Assembly: GCF_032051575.1 (NCBI RefSeq)
Contig: NZ_DAMBYD010000004.1
Coordinates: 270,164 to 334,163, forward strand
Source of the DNA: Aminipila sp032051575
GTDB taxonomy: Bacteria > Bacillota > Clostridia > Peptostreptococcales > Anaerovoracaceae
Reading direction: 5' to 3'
Length of the DNA: 64,000 nt
The notes under the pieces are model-generated. The model was given only the letters and a program-made list of their open reading frames with translations, had not been told where the DNA came from and searched no databases. The position numbers were made by a program, and so were the translations under genes. Below, piece by piece: positions 25,309 through 33,807 of this stretch (position 1 is its first letter; the number at the start of each line of letters is the position of its first letter).

Positions 25309-26802
25309 ATGAAAAACAAAAATATAAAAGGTATTTTTATGTATCGTATGTTAATAATTTTTGTTATGATATTAGGAGCTTCAACAATAGGGGCTTTATT
25401 TAAATATATGGGATTTTCGGAAACCAATATTGTTCTTGTTTACCTATTAGCAATCGTTTTGATAACTTGGGCAGCAACGGGCTTTATTACTGGTATTATT
25501 GCTTCTATTATTGCAACATTTACATTTAATTATTTATTCACTGAACCTAATTTTTCATTTTCTGTAAATAATCCAAGCTATATGATTACTTTTGTAATTA
25601 TGATAATTACAGCATTTATAACAAGCACATTAACTTCAAAGATGAAGAACAATGCTTTAGAAGCAAGGGAAAAAGAGGCGGAGGCTACTGCCCTCTATAG
25701 CCTTAACACCAGGCTGACTTGTGCAAGTGATATAAATGATATGGCTCAGATATCTGCAAGTGCTGTAAGTTTGTGCTTTGACTGCGAGGCACAGTGCCTA
25801 TGTTTTTACAAATCAAATAAATATGAAAAAGTTAGAGAGAAAATCGAAAATTTAGAGACGTTATATGATCAAGGAGAAAAATTCTGGGATTGGCCTATTT
25901 ATGGAAATGAAAGTTCTTTAGGTGTTATCCGTATTCCAGCGGATAAAGCTAAAGCTATGAAGGAAGACCAGATGAGTCTGCTAAAGGTTATGATTGAAAG
26001 TATAGCTTTAGCTATGGATCGTTGGCAAGCTTCCCAAAAACAGATGGAAGCAGATGCAGAAATCGTTCAGGAAAGATATAGAACCAATCTGCTTAGGTCT
26101 ATTTCACATGATTTGAGAACACCTTTATCAGGTATCATCGGTACTTCTGAAATGCTTTTGGATATGATAGACCAAACGGATGACAAATATGAAATGATAA
26201 AGGGGATATATAATGAGGCCGACTGGCTGCATGGACTGATGGAAAATATATTAAGTCTGACCAAGTTAGATGATGGAAGACTTACGATAGAAAAAGAGAG
26301 TGAGGCTGTAGAAGAAATTGTAGGCGGCGCAGTAGCTCATATAAGCAAGCGTTTCCCTGAGTATGAGATAAAAGTAAAAGTACCAGAAGAGTTATTACTT
26401 GTGCCAATGGATGCAAAACTTATTGAGCAGGTATTGATGAACTTGCTTGATAATGCAGTTAAGCATACACCTAAAGGAAAAGAAATAGGGGTTTCGGTAA
26501 CAGAAAACAAAAAAGAAAACAAAGCCATTTTTACAGTGAGAGATCAGGGAAATGGAATCAGTAGTGATGAGGTGCCTCTTGTATTTAAGCCATTTTATAC
26601 CTCGAGAGGTAAACTGGCAGATGCACATAGAGGAACTGGTCTGGGGCTTCCTATTTGCGAAGCAATTGTAAAAGCACATGGAGGGCAAATAGAAGCACGT
26701 AATTGCCAACAGGGTAATGGAGCTGAATTTATTTTTACACTGCCAATGGAGGAAAAGAAAAATGACGAATTTAGATATAAATATTCTGATAGTAGAAGAT
26801 GA
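25309..26802 (+). CDS. KdpD-like sensor histidine kinase, short form
   Basis: A 497-residue protein. Four membrane helices (about 10-115, DUF4118-like, with LLAIVLITWAATGFITGII) are followed by a GAF-like region (about 130-240), HisKA with RSISHDLRTPLSGIIGT (His near 267), and HATPase boxes (N: QVLMNLLDNAVKHTP, G1: VRDQGNGIS, G2: HRGTGLGLPI). The N-terminal KdpD sensor and Usp domains of full-length KdpD (about 350 residues) are absent. It overlaps the response-regulator gene by 41 bases and lies just upstream of trkH/trkA, so sensing of potassium or turgor is likely. Confidence 0.88.
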   Translation: MKNKNIKGIFMYRMLIIFVMILGASTIGALFKYMGFSETNIVLVYLLAIVLITWAATGFITGIIASIIATFTFNYLFTEPNFSFSVNNPSYMITFVIMIITAFITSTLTSKMKNNALEAREKEAEATALYSLNTRLTCASDINDMAQISASAVSLCFDCEAQCLCFYKSNKYEKVREKIENLETLYDQGEKFWDWPIYGNESSLGVIRIPADKAKAMKEDQMSLLKVMIESIALAMDRWQASQKQMEADAEIVQERYRTNLLRSISHDLRTPLSGIIGTSEMLLDMIDQTDDKYEMIKGIYNEADWLHGLMENILSLTKLDDGRLTIEKESEAVEEIVGGAVAHISKRFPEYEIKVKVPEELLLVPMDAKLIEQVLMNLLDNAVKHTPKGKEIGVSVTENKKENKAIFTVRDQGNGISSDEVPLVFKPFYTSRGKLADAHRGTGLGLPICEAIVKAHGGQIEARNCQQGNGAEFIFTLPMEEKKNDEFRYKYSDSRR

Positions 26803-27460
26803 TCCACAGATACGAAATTTTATTGCATATGCATTAAAAGGTGAGGGACTTTCCTATAAGGCAGTTCAAAATGGCGAGAATGCATTAAGCCTGTTGGTAT
26901 CAGAAAAATTCGATTTGCTGCTTTTAGATTTAGGACTCCCTGATATTGATGGGATTCAAATAATAGAAAAAGTAAGAGAATGGTCAGAGATGCCGATTCT
27001 TGTTGTATCAGCCAGGGATCAAGATCGGGAGAAGGTGTCCGCTTTGGATCTAGGTGCTGATGATTATTTAACTAAACCTTTTTCCTCTGCAGAACTTTTG
27101 GCACGAATTAGGGTGGCATTAAGGCACATAAGAAGGTTAAATAAAGATAAAGAGAATACCATATTTAAAGTAGGCGAATTACAAATAAACATAGACAAAA
27201 GAATTGTAGAATTAGAAGGCTCTGAGATACATGTTACCCCTATGGAATATAATTTGCTGACTTTGTTTTTTAAGAATATTGGCAAAGTACTTACTACAAG
27301 CTACATTCTAAAGGAGGTATGGGGAGTTGATTATGGTAGTGATACGCAGGTGCTTCGTGCGTTAATGGCAGCGTTAAGAAGAAAAATCGAGAAAAATCCA
27401 GCTAAACCGAGGTATATAATGACAGAAGTTGGTGTAGGATATAGGCTCATAGACGAATAG
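26762..27460 (+). CDS. KdpE-like OmpR-family response regulator
   Basis: 232 residues from ATG 26762, chosen because GGAGG (26748-26752) is correctly spaced; the upstream in-frame ATG at 26717 lies deep in the kinase gene. The receiver domain shows VEDDP (acidic pair), the phosphoacceptor in LLLLDLGLPDIDG, a Ser in VVSARDQ and the Lys in ADDYLTKPFSSAEL. The winged-helix Trans_reg_C domain covers about 130-230 (MEYNLLTLFFKNIGKVLTT, GVGYRL). It is the partner of the overlapping KdpD-like kinase. The tandem 11-base repeats 42 bases downstream are good candidate binding sites. Confidence 0.92.
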   Translation: MTNLDINILIVEDDPQIRNFIAYALKGEGLSYKAVQNGENALSLLVSEKFDLLLLDLGLPDIDGIQIIEKVREWSEMPILVVSARDQDREKVSALDLGADDYLTKPFSSAELLARIRVALRHIRRLNKDKENTIFKVGELQINIDKRIVELEGSEIHVTPMEYNLLTLFFKNIGKVLTTSYILKEVWGVDYGSDTQVLRALMAALRRKIEKNPAKPRYIMTEVGVGYRLIDE

Positions 27461-27473
27461 TAATTGAAATAGA

Positions 27474-27497
27474 AGGAGGCGGAAGCCTCTTTTTTAT
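27474..27497 (+). terminator. Rho-independent terminator after the response regulator
   Basis: A short GGAGGC / GCCTCT stem with a GGAA loop is followed by seven T residues, 14 bases after the stop codon. It separates the two-component operon from trkHA. Confidence 0.75.
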
Positions 27498-27501
27498 GTA
27501 A

Positions 27502-27551
27502 TTCTCACAGAATTCTCACACGGGAATAAATTATCTCACACTATTCTCACA
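27502..27551 (+). promoter_or_regulatory. Candidate OmpR/KdpE-type operator: two pairs of 11-bp-spaced direct repeats
   Basis: TTCTCACA occurs at 27502-27509, 27513-27520 and 27544-27551, with a one-mismatch copy, ATCTCACA, at 27533-27540. The copies form two pairs, each with an 11-base step (27502/27513 and 27533/27544), with the pairs 31 bases apart. One helical turn between half-sites is the usual layout for OmpR-family regulators. The site lies upstream of the trkH -10 box. Confidence 0.6.
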
Positions 27552-27625
27552 GAATGAGTGCTATGCTATGCATATAGCAAAAAAACTATTATGCTAATTT
27601 TTGTTGCATTATTTTTAAATTTGGA

Positions 27626-27631
27626 TATAAT
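27626..27631 (+). promoter_or_regulatory. Probable -10 box of trkHA
   Basis: TATAAT lies about 8 bases before a 5' hairpin and 98 bases before the trkH start. The -35 region is poor (TTGTTG at 27601-27606 with a 19-base spacer), consistent with an activator-dependent promoter. Confidence 0.5.
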
Positions 27632-27638
27632 ATTATTC

Positions 27639-27686
27639 ATGCTATTCAGAGGGGGTGAAAGATTTCATCTATGTCTTGAATAGCAT
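27639..27686 (+). other. 5'-UTR hairpin of the trkHA transcript
   Basis: ATGCTATTCA (27639-27648) pairs perfectly with TGAATAGCAT (27677-27686). The 28-base loop is purine-rich (GAGGGGGTGAAAG), and TTTTTGTTT follows shortly after. The hairpin would begin almost at the predicted transcription start. It may protect the mRNA 5' end or act as an attenuator. It does not match a riboswitch class I can name. Confidence 0.45.
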
Positions 27687-27728
27687 ATGTTTTTGTTTAA
27701 AAAAGAAAAAGGAAGATAAAAGATTACT

Positions 27729-29102
27729 ATGATGCATAAAATGGAAAAATTATTCACACCAATACAAATAATAGCATATGGCTTCTTAGGAGCTATTTTG
27801 TTAGGGTCATTTTTGTTGGTATTGCCAATTTCAGCACTGGAAGGGCAGACAACTGCATATATTGATGCACTATTTACGGCAACGAGTGCCATCTGCGTAA
27901 CAGGTCTTACCACTGTAACTACCATTGAGCATTGGAGTTTGTTTGGACAATTTGTTATTTTATGCCTGATTCAGTTTGGTGGTTTAGGCGTCATAACTGT
28001 TACGACATCCATTCTGCTGCTTCTACATAAGAAAATCACGCTGTCAGAGAGGATTTTAATTCAGGATGCGTATAATCTGAATACTTTGGGTGGACTTGTA
28101 AGGCTTACTATTCGAGTATTAAAGGGGACCTTCTTGATAGAAGGAATCGGGGCCGCTTGTTTTGCATTTCAGTTTATACCAGAATTTGGATTTCTACAGG
28201 GCCTTTGGAAATCAGTATTTCATTCCATATCAGCATTTTGCAATGCAGGAATTGATTTAATTGGGCAGAATAGTTTTGCACCATATGCAGGAAGTGCTCT
28301 TGTAAATCTGACTACGATGGTATTAATTGTAGTAGGAGGTATCGGTTTTCCAGTTTGGTGGGATCTCCTGCGTGTAACTAACAAATTGATAGAAGAAAGG
28401 TTTAAGCCAAGATTATTTTTTAAAAAGTTGGAATTGCATTCTAAGGTTGCAATTGTCACTACAATATGCTTAATTATAAGTGGAGCAGTACTAATCTTTT
28501 GTCTGGAATATTCGAATGATGATACTATTGGGAACATGCCATTATGGGAAAAAATCATGGCTTCATTTTTTCAATCCATAACAACAAGAACAGCTGGATT
28601 TTTTACTATTCCACAGAACGAACTGCGAGACTCATCTGCTTTTTTGTGTATTCTTCTGATGTTTATAGGTGGATCTCCATCAGGCACAGCTGGCGGTATA
28701 AAAACCGTTACTATGGCAACCTTGATGATTTCAACTTTAGCAGTTATCAAGGGAAAGCCAGATGCAGAATTATTTTACAGAAAAATCAATTATGCTTATT
28801 GCAGAAAAGCGTTGGCCGTTTCATGTTTTAGTTTATTTGTACTACTTATGTCAACCTTTGGTTTATCCATTGTTGAAAATGCAGACTTTTTAGATGTTCT
28901 ATATGAAACGACATCGGCAATTGGTACAGTAGGACTTACACGAGGAATGACACCCAATTTATCTCTGATTGGCAAAATGATAATTATAATAACTATGTAT
29001 TTAGGACGTATTGGTCCCATCACGTTAGCGCTAGTATTAAATCCACAGAAGCATAAGGGAAAGATTTGTATTCTTCCTGAAGAGCAGGTTTTAATTGGAT
29101 AG
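27729..29102 (+). CDS. trkH: TrkH-family potassium uptake protein
   Basis: The 457 residues match the TrkH/KtrB family, which imports K+ across the cytoplasmic membrane through four MPM repeats. Selectivity-filter-like segments are visible: FTATSAICVTGLTTV (first), HSISAFCNAGIDL (second), SITTRTAGF (third) and ETTSAIGTVGLTRGM (fourth), each with the key glycine. The third-repeat gating loop IGGSPSGTAGGIKT is also present. The gene is followed 48 bases later by the TrkA regulatory subunit and preceded by a KdpDE-like two-component system that probably controls it. Confidence 0.95.
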   Translation: MMHKMEKLFTPIQIIAYGFLGAILLGSFLLVLPISALEGQTTAYIDALFTATSAICVTGLTTVTTIEHWSLFGQFVILCLIQFGGLGVITVTTSILLLLHKKITLSERILIQDAYNLNTLGGLVRLTIRVLKGTFLIEGIGAACFAFQFIPEFGFLQGLWKSVFHSISAFCNAGIDLIGQNSFAPYAGSALVNLTTMVLIVVGGIGFPVWWDLLRVTNKLIEERFKPRLFFKKLELHSKVAIVTTICLIISGAVLIFCLEYSNDDTIGNMPLWEKIMASFFQSITTRTAGFFTIPQNELRDSSAFLCILLMFIGGSPSGTAGGIKTVTMATLMISTLAVIKGKPDAELFYRKINYAYCRKALAVSCFSLFVLLMSTFGLSIVENADFLDVLYETTSAIGTVGLTRGMTPNLSLIGKMIIIITMYLGRIGPITLALVLNPQKHKGKICILPEEQVLIG

Positions 29103-29150
29103 ATAATTGTGTGTATTTTAAGCTGTCTATAAAGGCAGGAGGGGGTAGAA

Positions 29151-29816
29151 ATGAGTATAAAACAATTTGTAGTATTTGGTCTGGGTCGTTTTGGAAAGAG
29201 TGTGGCGACTACATTAGCCGAAAATGGTTGTGAAGTATTAGTAATAGATGCAAATGAAAATACTGTCAATGAGATGGCAGATGTGGTAACTTATGCGGTA
29301 AAAGCAGATGCTACAGAAACAGAAGTATTAAAGACTTTGGGAATCAGTAATTTTGATGCGGCAATTATAGCTATGGGTGAAAATCTTGAAGCAAGTGTTA
29401 TGGCTACCATATTTGTAAAAGAAATGGGAGTGCCATATGTTCTTGCCAAGGCACAAAATGATTTACAGGGACGTATCTTAAAGAAGGTGGGTGCAGATAT
29501 GGTTGTATTCCCAGAGAAGGAAACCGGAATCAGAATAGCCAATAGTCTTCTTATGGACAATCTGTTTGATACAGTGGAATTGCCTGCTAACTATAGCATG
29601 ATGGAATTAGAAGCTTTATCTGAGTGGGTTGGCAAGAGTTTCCATGAATTGAATTTGAGGGCAAGATTGAAAATTAATGTAATCGGGATAAAAACGAAGA
29701 ATCATCTAAATATTAATCCTGATCCAGAGGAAGCCATAAAAGAAGATGATGTTCTTATTCTAATTGGTAAGAATGAAGTATTGAATAAACTGGCTACTTT
29801 GCATAAGAAAAAATAG
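29151..29816 (+). CDS. trkA: TrkA/KtrA-family potassium channel regulatory subunit
   Basis: The 221 residues are typical of a single-RCK KtrA-type subunit. The N-terminal Rossmann RCK_N domain shows VVFGLGRFGKSVATTLAENG and the acidic ribose-binding end of beta 2 (VLVIDANE). The C-terminal RCK_C domain (about 135-220) contains LNLRARLKINVIGIK and DDVLILIGKNE. It binds nucleotide and gates TrkH. AGGAGGGGG lies directly upstream of the start. Confidence 0.95.
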   Translation: MSIKQFVVFGLGRFGKSVATTLAENGCEVLVIDANENTVNEMADVVTYAVKADATETEVLKTLGISNFDAAIIAMGENLEASVMATIFVKEMGVPYVLAKAQNDLQGRILKKVGADMVVFPEKETGIRIANSLLMDNLFDTVELPANYSMMELEALSEWVGKSFHELNLRARLKINVIGIKTKNHLNINPDPEEAIKEDDVLILIGKNEVLNKLATLHKKK

Positions 29817-29897
29817 AACAAAGTTAATTGATGTATATTCGCTTCTAGTCTGCTATACTATAATATAATAAATATTAAAATTCAAGGAGAGTAAAGC

Positions 29898-30161
29898 ATG
29901 GCGAAAAGACCTAAGATTATAATAAAGATGGTAGATAAAATAGGAAGCGGACCTTGTCACTATGGCCATAAAATTGGTGATACTTTTGATTTTGATATAG
30001 ACAGAGGCAGTATGTGTCCGATGATGGCACATACTGCTTTTCCGTATATAGATATTCTGAGATATGGAGGAAGTGTACCTGGTGGTGAAAATCCTAACAA
30101 ATGTAAATTTTGCTGCCCAGATGCAGATGTAATTAATGTATTCGAGATTGAAAGAATATAA
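29898..30161 (+). CDS. TIGR04076 family protein
   Basis: An 87-residue protein with the family pattern: a short beta N-terminus (KIIIKMVDKIGSGPCHYGHK), GDTFDFD, CPMMAHTAFPYI and a C-terminal CKFCCPDADVINVFEIERI. Four or more conserved cysteines suggest metal or cluster binding, but no activity is known. It appears to be its own transcription unit, with a TATACT/TATAAT-rich promoter region at 29849-29870 and AAGGAGAG before the ATG. Confidence 0.8.
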   Translation: MAKRPKIIIKMVDKIGSGPCHYGHKIGDTFDFDIDRGSMCPMMAHTAFPYIDILRYGGSVPGGENPNKCKFCCPDADVINVFEIERI

Positions 30162-30173
30162 AATTAATAAGTT

Positions 30174-30202
30174 TTGACACTAAAACGGTAATTTCATATA
30201 AT
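30174..30202 (+). promoter_or_regulatory. Consensus sigma-A promoter of dacF
   Basis: TTGACA (30174-30179) and TATAAT (30197-30202) with an exact 17-base spacer. It predicts a leader of about 100 bases before the carboxypeptidase gene. Confidence 0.85.
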
Positions 30203-30306
30203 TTATCCAATTTTAGTGAGAATATAAGAATAATAATAAGTAATTAAAAATATCATAATAATAGTGTAACTGACTTGAACACATGAGCAGGGCAGGGAGG
30301 GAAATT

Positions 30307-31725
30307 ATGAATATTTTTAATAGAAATTATGATAAAAGAAGATCTGGGAAAAAGTTTGACAGATTGAAAAAACGAGCAATAGTAGCTAAGACTATGCATA
30401 AAGTTACCATAATTAGGGTTATGTCAATATGTATGGTTGGCTTACTTGTTGTTGGTGGAGGAGCCATTGGAATCAGTGCAATCATTCCTAGCGATATGAG
30501 TAAGGCAACAGGAAAAAGTGTTGAAATGCTGCCCGTGGATAATATTGTAACCAGTGGTAGTGCTGTTGTTAGTAAAAGTAAAGCCACTTCAGACAATGCG
30601 TCAAAAGTGGATAAAAAAACTAAAGCAACAGGTGATATTAACAACTCTGGATTAGTAGTTGATGCAAAGGCAGCAGTATTAATGGATGCAGATAGCGGTA
30701 CTGTTCTTTTTTCACAAAATGGTGCAGATCGTCTGCCTCCTGCTTCGGTAACCAAGGTTATGACTATGCTGCTTGCCATGGAGGCAATTGATAGAGGGCA
30801 AGTTAAGCTGACTGATATGGTAACAATATCAGAAAGAGCAGCCTCTATGGGGGGCTCACAGATGTACATGGAACCAGGAGAGCAACATCCTTTAGAAGAT
30901 TTAATGAAGGGGATTTCCATGGTATCTGCCAATGATGCATGTGTTTCAGTGGCAGAATATCTTTCTGGAAGTGTTGAGATTTTTGTTGAGAACATGAACA
31001 AAAGGGCAAAAGAACTAGGTATGGAAAACACTCATTTCGTAAATACAAATGGACTTCCTGTAGCAGATCATTATACAAGTGCGCACGATATCGCCATAAT
31101 GTCCTGTGAGTTGAGTAAACACAAAAAAACCCATGACTGGTTTACAAAATGGCAGGATACCATGATGGTAGGACTGCCAGGGAAGCAGACAGAGTTTGGC
31201 CTGACTAATACTAACAGATTGATAAAACAATATACTGGCGCAAATGGAATAAAAACAGGATTTACGCAAGAGGCGGGATATTGTTTATCTGGCTCTGCAA
31301 CTCGTGATGACATGACATTAATTGCAGTAGTACTTGGGTGCTCAAGCTCAAAGGTCCGCTTTGCCGAAGCTGCAAAGCTTCTCGATTATGGTTTTGCTAC
31401 TTATGACACAGTTAAACTGGCAGAGAAAGGTGAGCCGCATGGATTAATTGAGATTGAAAAGGGAGAACCAAACGCTATAAATGCAGTAGCAGGAGAGGAT
31501 ATTTCTATTTTAGTGAAAAAAGGTGAAAAAGAATCGGTTACTTTCCAAGTAGAGCAGGATCAGAAAGTGAAAGCTCCTGTGAAAAAAGGTGAGAAAGTAG
31601 GAGAAATAGTTGTTTATCAGAATGAAAAGGAAATAGGAAGGTATCCGCTTGTGGCAGAAGAATCATCGAAAAAAGCAAGCCTATTGCAGCTATACAAGAG
31701 ATTGATAAAAAATGTAGTGGAATAA
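30307..31725 (+). CDS. dacF: D-alanyl-D-alanine carboxypeptidase (peptidase S11)
   Basis: 472 residues from ATG 30307, which follows AGGGAGGG with 5 bases; the ATG at 30283 is rejected because the ribosome binding site is inside that extension. An N-terminal membrane anchor or signal (about 35-60) and an S/T/K-rich linker precede the penicillin-binding domain. That domain carries the SxxK motif in PPASVTKVMTML, the SxN motif in MVSANDACVSVAEY and the KTG motif in GIKTGFTQEAG. A PBP5 C-terminal-like beta domain follows (about 390-450). It trims D-Ala from peptidoglycan stem peptides. A consensus promoter precedes it and a terminator follows. Confidence 0.95.
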   Translation: MNIFNRNYDKRRSGKKFDRLKKRAIVAKTMHKVTIIRVMSICMVGLLVVGGGAIGISAIIPSDMSKATGKSVEMLPVDNIVTSGSAVVSKSKATSDNASKVDKKTKATGDINNSGLVVDAKAAVLMDADSGTVLFSQNGADRLPPASVTKVMTMLLAMEAIDRGQVKLTDMVTISERAASMGGSQMYMEPGEQHPLEDLMKGISMVSANDACVSVAEYLSGSVEIFVENMNKRAKELGMENTHFVNTNGLPVADHYTSAHDIAIMSCELSKHKKTHDWFTKWQDTMMVGLPGKQTEFGLTNTNRLIKQYTGANGIKTGFTQEAGYCLSGSATRDDMTLIAVVLGCSSSKVRFAEAAKLLDYGFATYDTVKLAEKGEPHGLIEIEKGEPNAINAVAGEDISILVKKGEKESVTFQVEQDQKVKAPVKKGEKVGEIVVYQNEKEIGRYPLVAEESSKKASLLQLYKRLIKNVVE

Positions 31726-31761
31726 TTAGAAAAAATTGTAGTTACTTTAAAGTATAATAAT

Positions 31762-31791
31762 AAAGCAGTTGGAGTCTCCAGCTGCTTTTGT
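31762..31791. terminator. Terminator between dacF and the convergent ferredoxin gene
   Basis: GCAGTTGGA (31765-31773) pairs with TCCAGCTGC (one G-U pair), with a 3-base loop and TTTTG following. AAAG on the 5' side lets it work on both strands. Confidence 0.85.
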
Positions 31792-31795
31792 TTGT

Positions 31796-32017
31796 TTACC
31801 CTTTAAATGTAAGTGCTTTCATTGGACAGAAACGGACGCATTTCCCACATTTAATACACTTGTTTATATCTATTTTTGGAGCTTCAAATCCGTTTTGAGA
31901 CAATGCATCTACAGGACAAACTTTAACAGATGGACATGAGTGATTTTGAGGACATCGATTCTTATTTACAATTAGTGTTTTTAATGAAATGTCTTCTTGT
32001 GCTTTTCTAAAAAACAT
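31796..32017 (-). CDS. 4Fe-4S ferredoxin-type protein
   Basis: A 73-residue protein. The C-terminal half carries a complete cluster motif (CIKCGKCVRFCP). The first half has the variant CPQNHSCPSVKVCPVDAL, with only three cysteines at wider spacing, a pattern I recognise from a clostridial ferredoxin subgroup. It probably acts as a small electron carrier. It stands alone, convergent with dacF, with a T-rich region upstream. Confidence 0.85.
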   Translation of the reverse strand: MFFRKAQEDISLKTLIVNKNRCPQNHSCPSVKVCPVDALSQNGFEAPKIDINKCIKCGKCVRFCPMKALTFKG

Positions 32018-32179
32018 ATATATGCCTCCGTTTTTTTTTTAGTATAACATTACCTTTATATTTTTTCTGTGACATAATCACATTAGAAAATGTGTTTATA
32101 GTTAAGTAAATTTAACTTATAATATAAATGTGAAAATAATTTAGTAAATTCTTGTGAGTATGGAAAGGATAAGGGGAGT

Positions 32180-33010
32180 ATGGGAATCTTTCTTTTACTT
32201 TTAATTTTAAGTATTATATACCTTTTATTGGTTATGCCTTGCTTGGACAGAAGAAAGGAAATTTCAGATTATCTGAATTGTTTTTATGCACATAGGGGAC
32301 TGCACGATAACAATAATGGTATTCCAGAAAATTCTTTAGTTGCTTTTGAAAAAGCTATATTGTATGGATATGGAATTGAGTTAGACGTTCAACTTACAAA
32401 AGATAATGTAGCAATAGTAATTCATGATGATAATTTAATTCGAGTTTGTGGTATAAATAAAAAAGTATCTGAAACTACATATGATGAAATATCTAAATTA
32501 AAATTATTAAATTCAAATATAGGGATACCTAAATTAACGGATGTTTTAAATTTAGTAGAAGGTAAGGTGCCATTAATTGTAGAATTAAAAACAGCAGACG
32601 ATATTAAAAATAATTGCAGGATAATAGCCAACATTCTTGATGGATACTCCGGCAGGTATTGTGTAGAATCTTTTAATCCATTTATAATGCAATGGTTTAA
32701 AAGATATAGGAAAAAAGTATTACGAGGCCAGCTTTCTACGAATTATTTTAAGGAAAAGGTAGATCAGAATTTTTTAAATAAGTTTATGCTTTCTCATTTT
32801 CTGCTTAATTTTATATCCAGGCCGGACTTTATAGCATTTAATATAAAGTATAAAAATATGTTATCTCTAAAAATTAATAAGTGGCTGCTAAATACACCCT
32901 TATTTGCGTGGACTGTGAGGAGTCACGAGCAGTTAGAGGAAATAAAGAATTTTTTTGATTCATTTATTTTCGAACAATTTATTCCGAAAGAAACGGTAAA
33001 TAGAAAATGA
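32180..33010 (+). CDS. Glycerophosphodiester phosphodiesterase family protein
   Basis: A 276-residue protein. One N-terminal membrane helix (about 2-20) precedes the GDPD TIM barrel: AHRGLHDNNNGIPENSLVAF (HRG and the EN metal ligand), GIELDVQLTKD (E-x-D), IVIHDDNL (catalytic His), VPLIVELK and FAWTVRS. It hydrolyses glycerophosphodiesters to glycerol 3-phosphate and an alcohol, at the membrane. Its TGA overlaps the sfsA start codon (ATGA), implying translational coupling. Confidence 0.92.
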   Translation: MGIFLLLLILSIIYLLLVMPCLDRRKEISDYLNCFYAHRGLHDNNNGIPENSLVAFEKAILYGYGIELDVQLTKDNVAIVIHDDNLIRVCGINKKVSETTYDEISKLKLLNSNIGIPKLTDVLNLVEGKVPLIVELKTADDIKNNCRIIANILDGYSGRYCVESFNPFIMQWFKRYRKKVLRGQLSTNYFKEKVDQNFLNKFMLSHFLLNFISRPDFIAFNIKYKNMLSLKINKWLLNTPLFAWTVRSHEQLEEIKNFFDSFIFEQFIPKETVNRK

Positions 33011-33687
33011 TTTATAATAATATAAAACCAGCTAAATTTATTTCCAGGCCAAATCGATTTATAGCTAATATTGAAATTGATGGGAACCATGAAATTTGTC
33101 ATGTGAAAAATACGGGCAGATGCAGGGAATTTCTAATAGAAGGTGCAAAGATTTTTGTGCAGGAATTTGACAGCAGTACACGAAAAACAAAGTATGATTT
33201 AATTTCTGCATATAAGAAGGAACAGCTTATAAATATGGACAGCCAGGTTACTAACAAAGTAATACAGGAATGGCTGCAGGAAGGCGGCCTGTTTCAAAAC
33301 ATTTCACTGATAAAGCCTGAAAGCAAGTATAAAAATTCACGGTTTGATTTTTATGTAGAGGTTGGTAAACGTAAAATATATATTGAAGTAAAAGGTGTTA
33401 CTCTAGAAGAAGATGGAGTGGTAATGTTTCCTGATGCACCAACAGAGCGAGGGGTTAAGCACCTTCGGGAATTAGAAGAATGCATAGAAGAAGGGTTTGA
33501 AGCTTATGTAATTTTTGTTATACAAATGTCTGATGTTAAGGTGTTTAAGGCTAATGAAGAAATGCACAAAGCTTTTGCGGAAACGCTTACACGGGTGCAT
33601 GAAAAAGGTGTAAATGTTTTGGCTTATGAATGTTTAGTTACTGAAGATAGTATAAGAATTTCAAAGCAAGTACCCGTAATAGTTTAA
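33007..33687 (+). CDS. sfsA: DNA/RNA nuclease SfsA
   Basis: The 226 residues match the SfsA family. Conserved parts visible are FISRPNRFIANIEIDG, CHVKNTGRCREFLIEGA, the PD-(D/E)xK-like SRFDFYVEVGKRKIYIEVKGVTLEE (split across about 116-140) and FPDAPTERGVKHLREL. The family was named for sugar-fermentation stimulation and is now regarded as a nuclease. It starts inside the stop codon of the GDPD gene (4-base overlap). Confidence 0.92.
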   Translation: MIYNNIKPAKFISRPNRFIANIEIDGNHEICHVKNTGRCREFLIEGAKIFVQEFDSSTRKTKYDLISAYKKEQLINMDSQVTNKVIQEWLQEGGLFQNISLIKPESKYKNSRFDFYVEVGKRKIYIEVKGVTLEEDGVVMFPDAPTERGVKHLRELEECIEEGFEAYVIFVIQMSDVKVFKANEEMHKAFAETLTRVHEKGVNVLAYECLVTEDSIRISKQVPVIV

Positions 33688-33807
33688 ACTTCACCAAGTT
33701 TTCACAAAACGGATATAAGACTTCCTTGATTATGGGCTATAGTAAATCCAGGGAATATGATAATAGCGTAAACTAGGATATGGTCATTAAATGGAAAGGA
33801 ATGTTTT

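Noticed and set aside
27602..27728. c-di-AMP (ydaO) riboswitch before trkH
   Set aside because: The leader is too short and lacks the long conserved multi-helix core; only one simple hairpin is visible.
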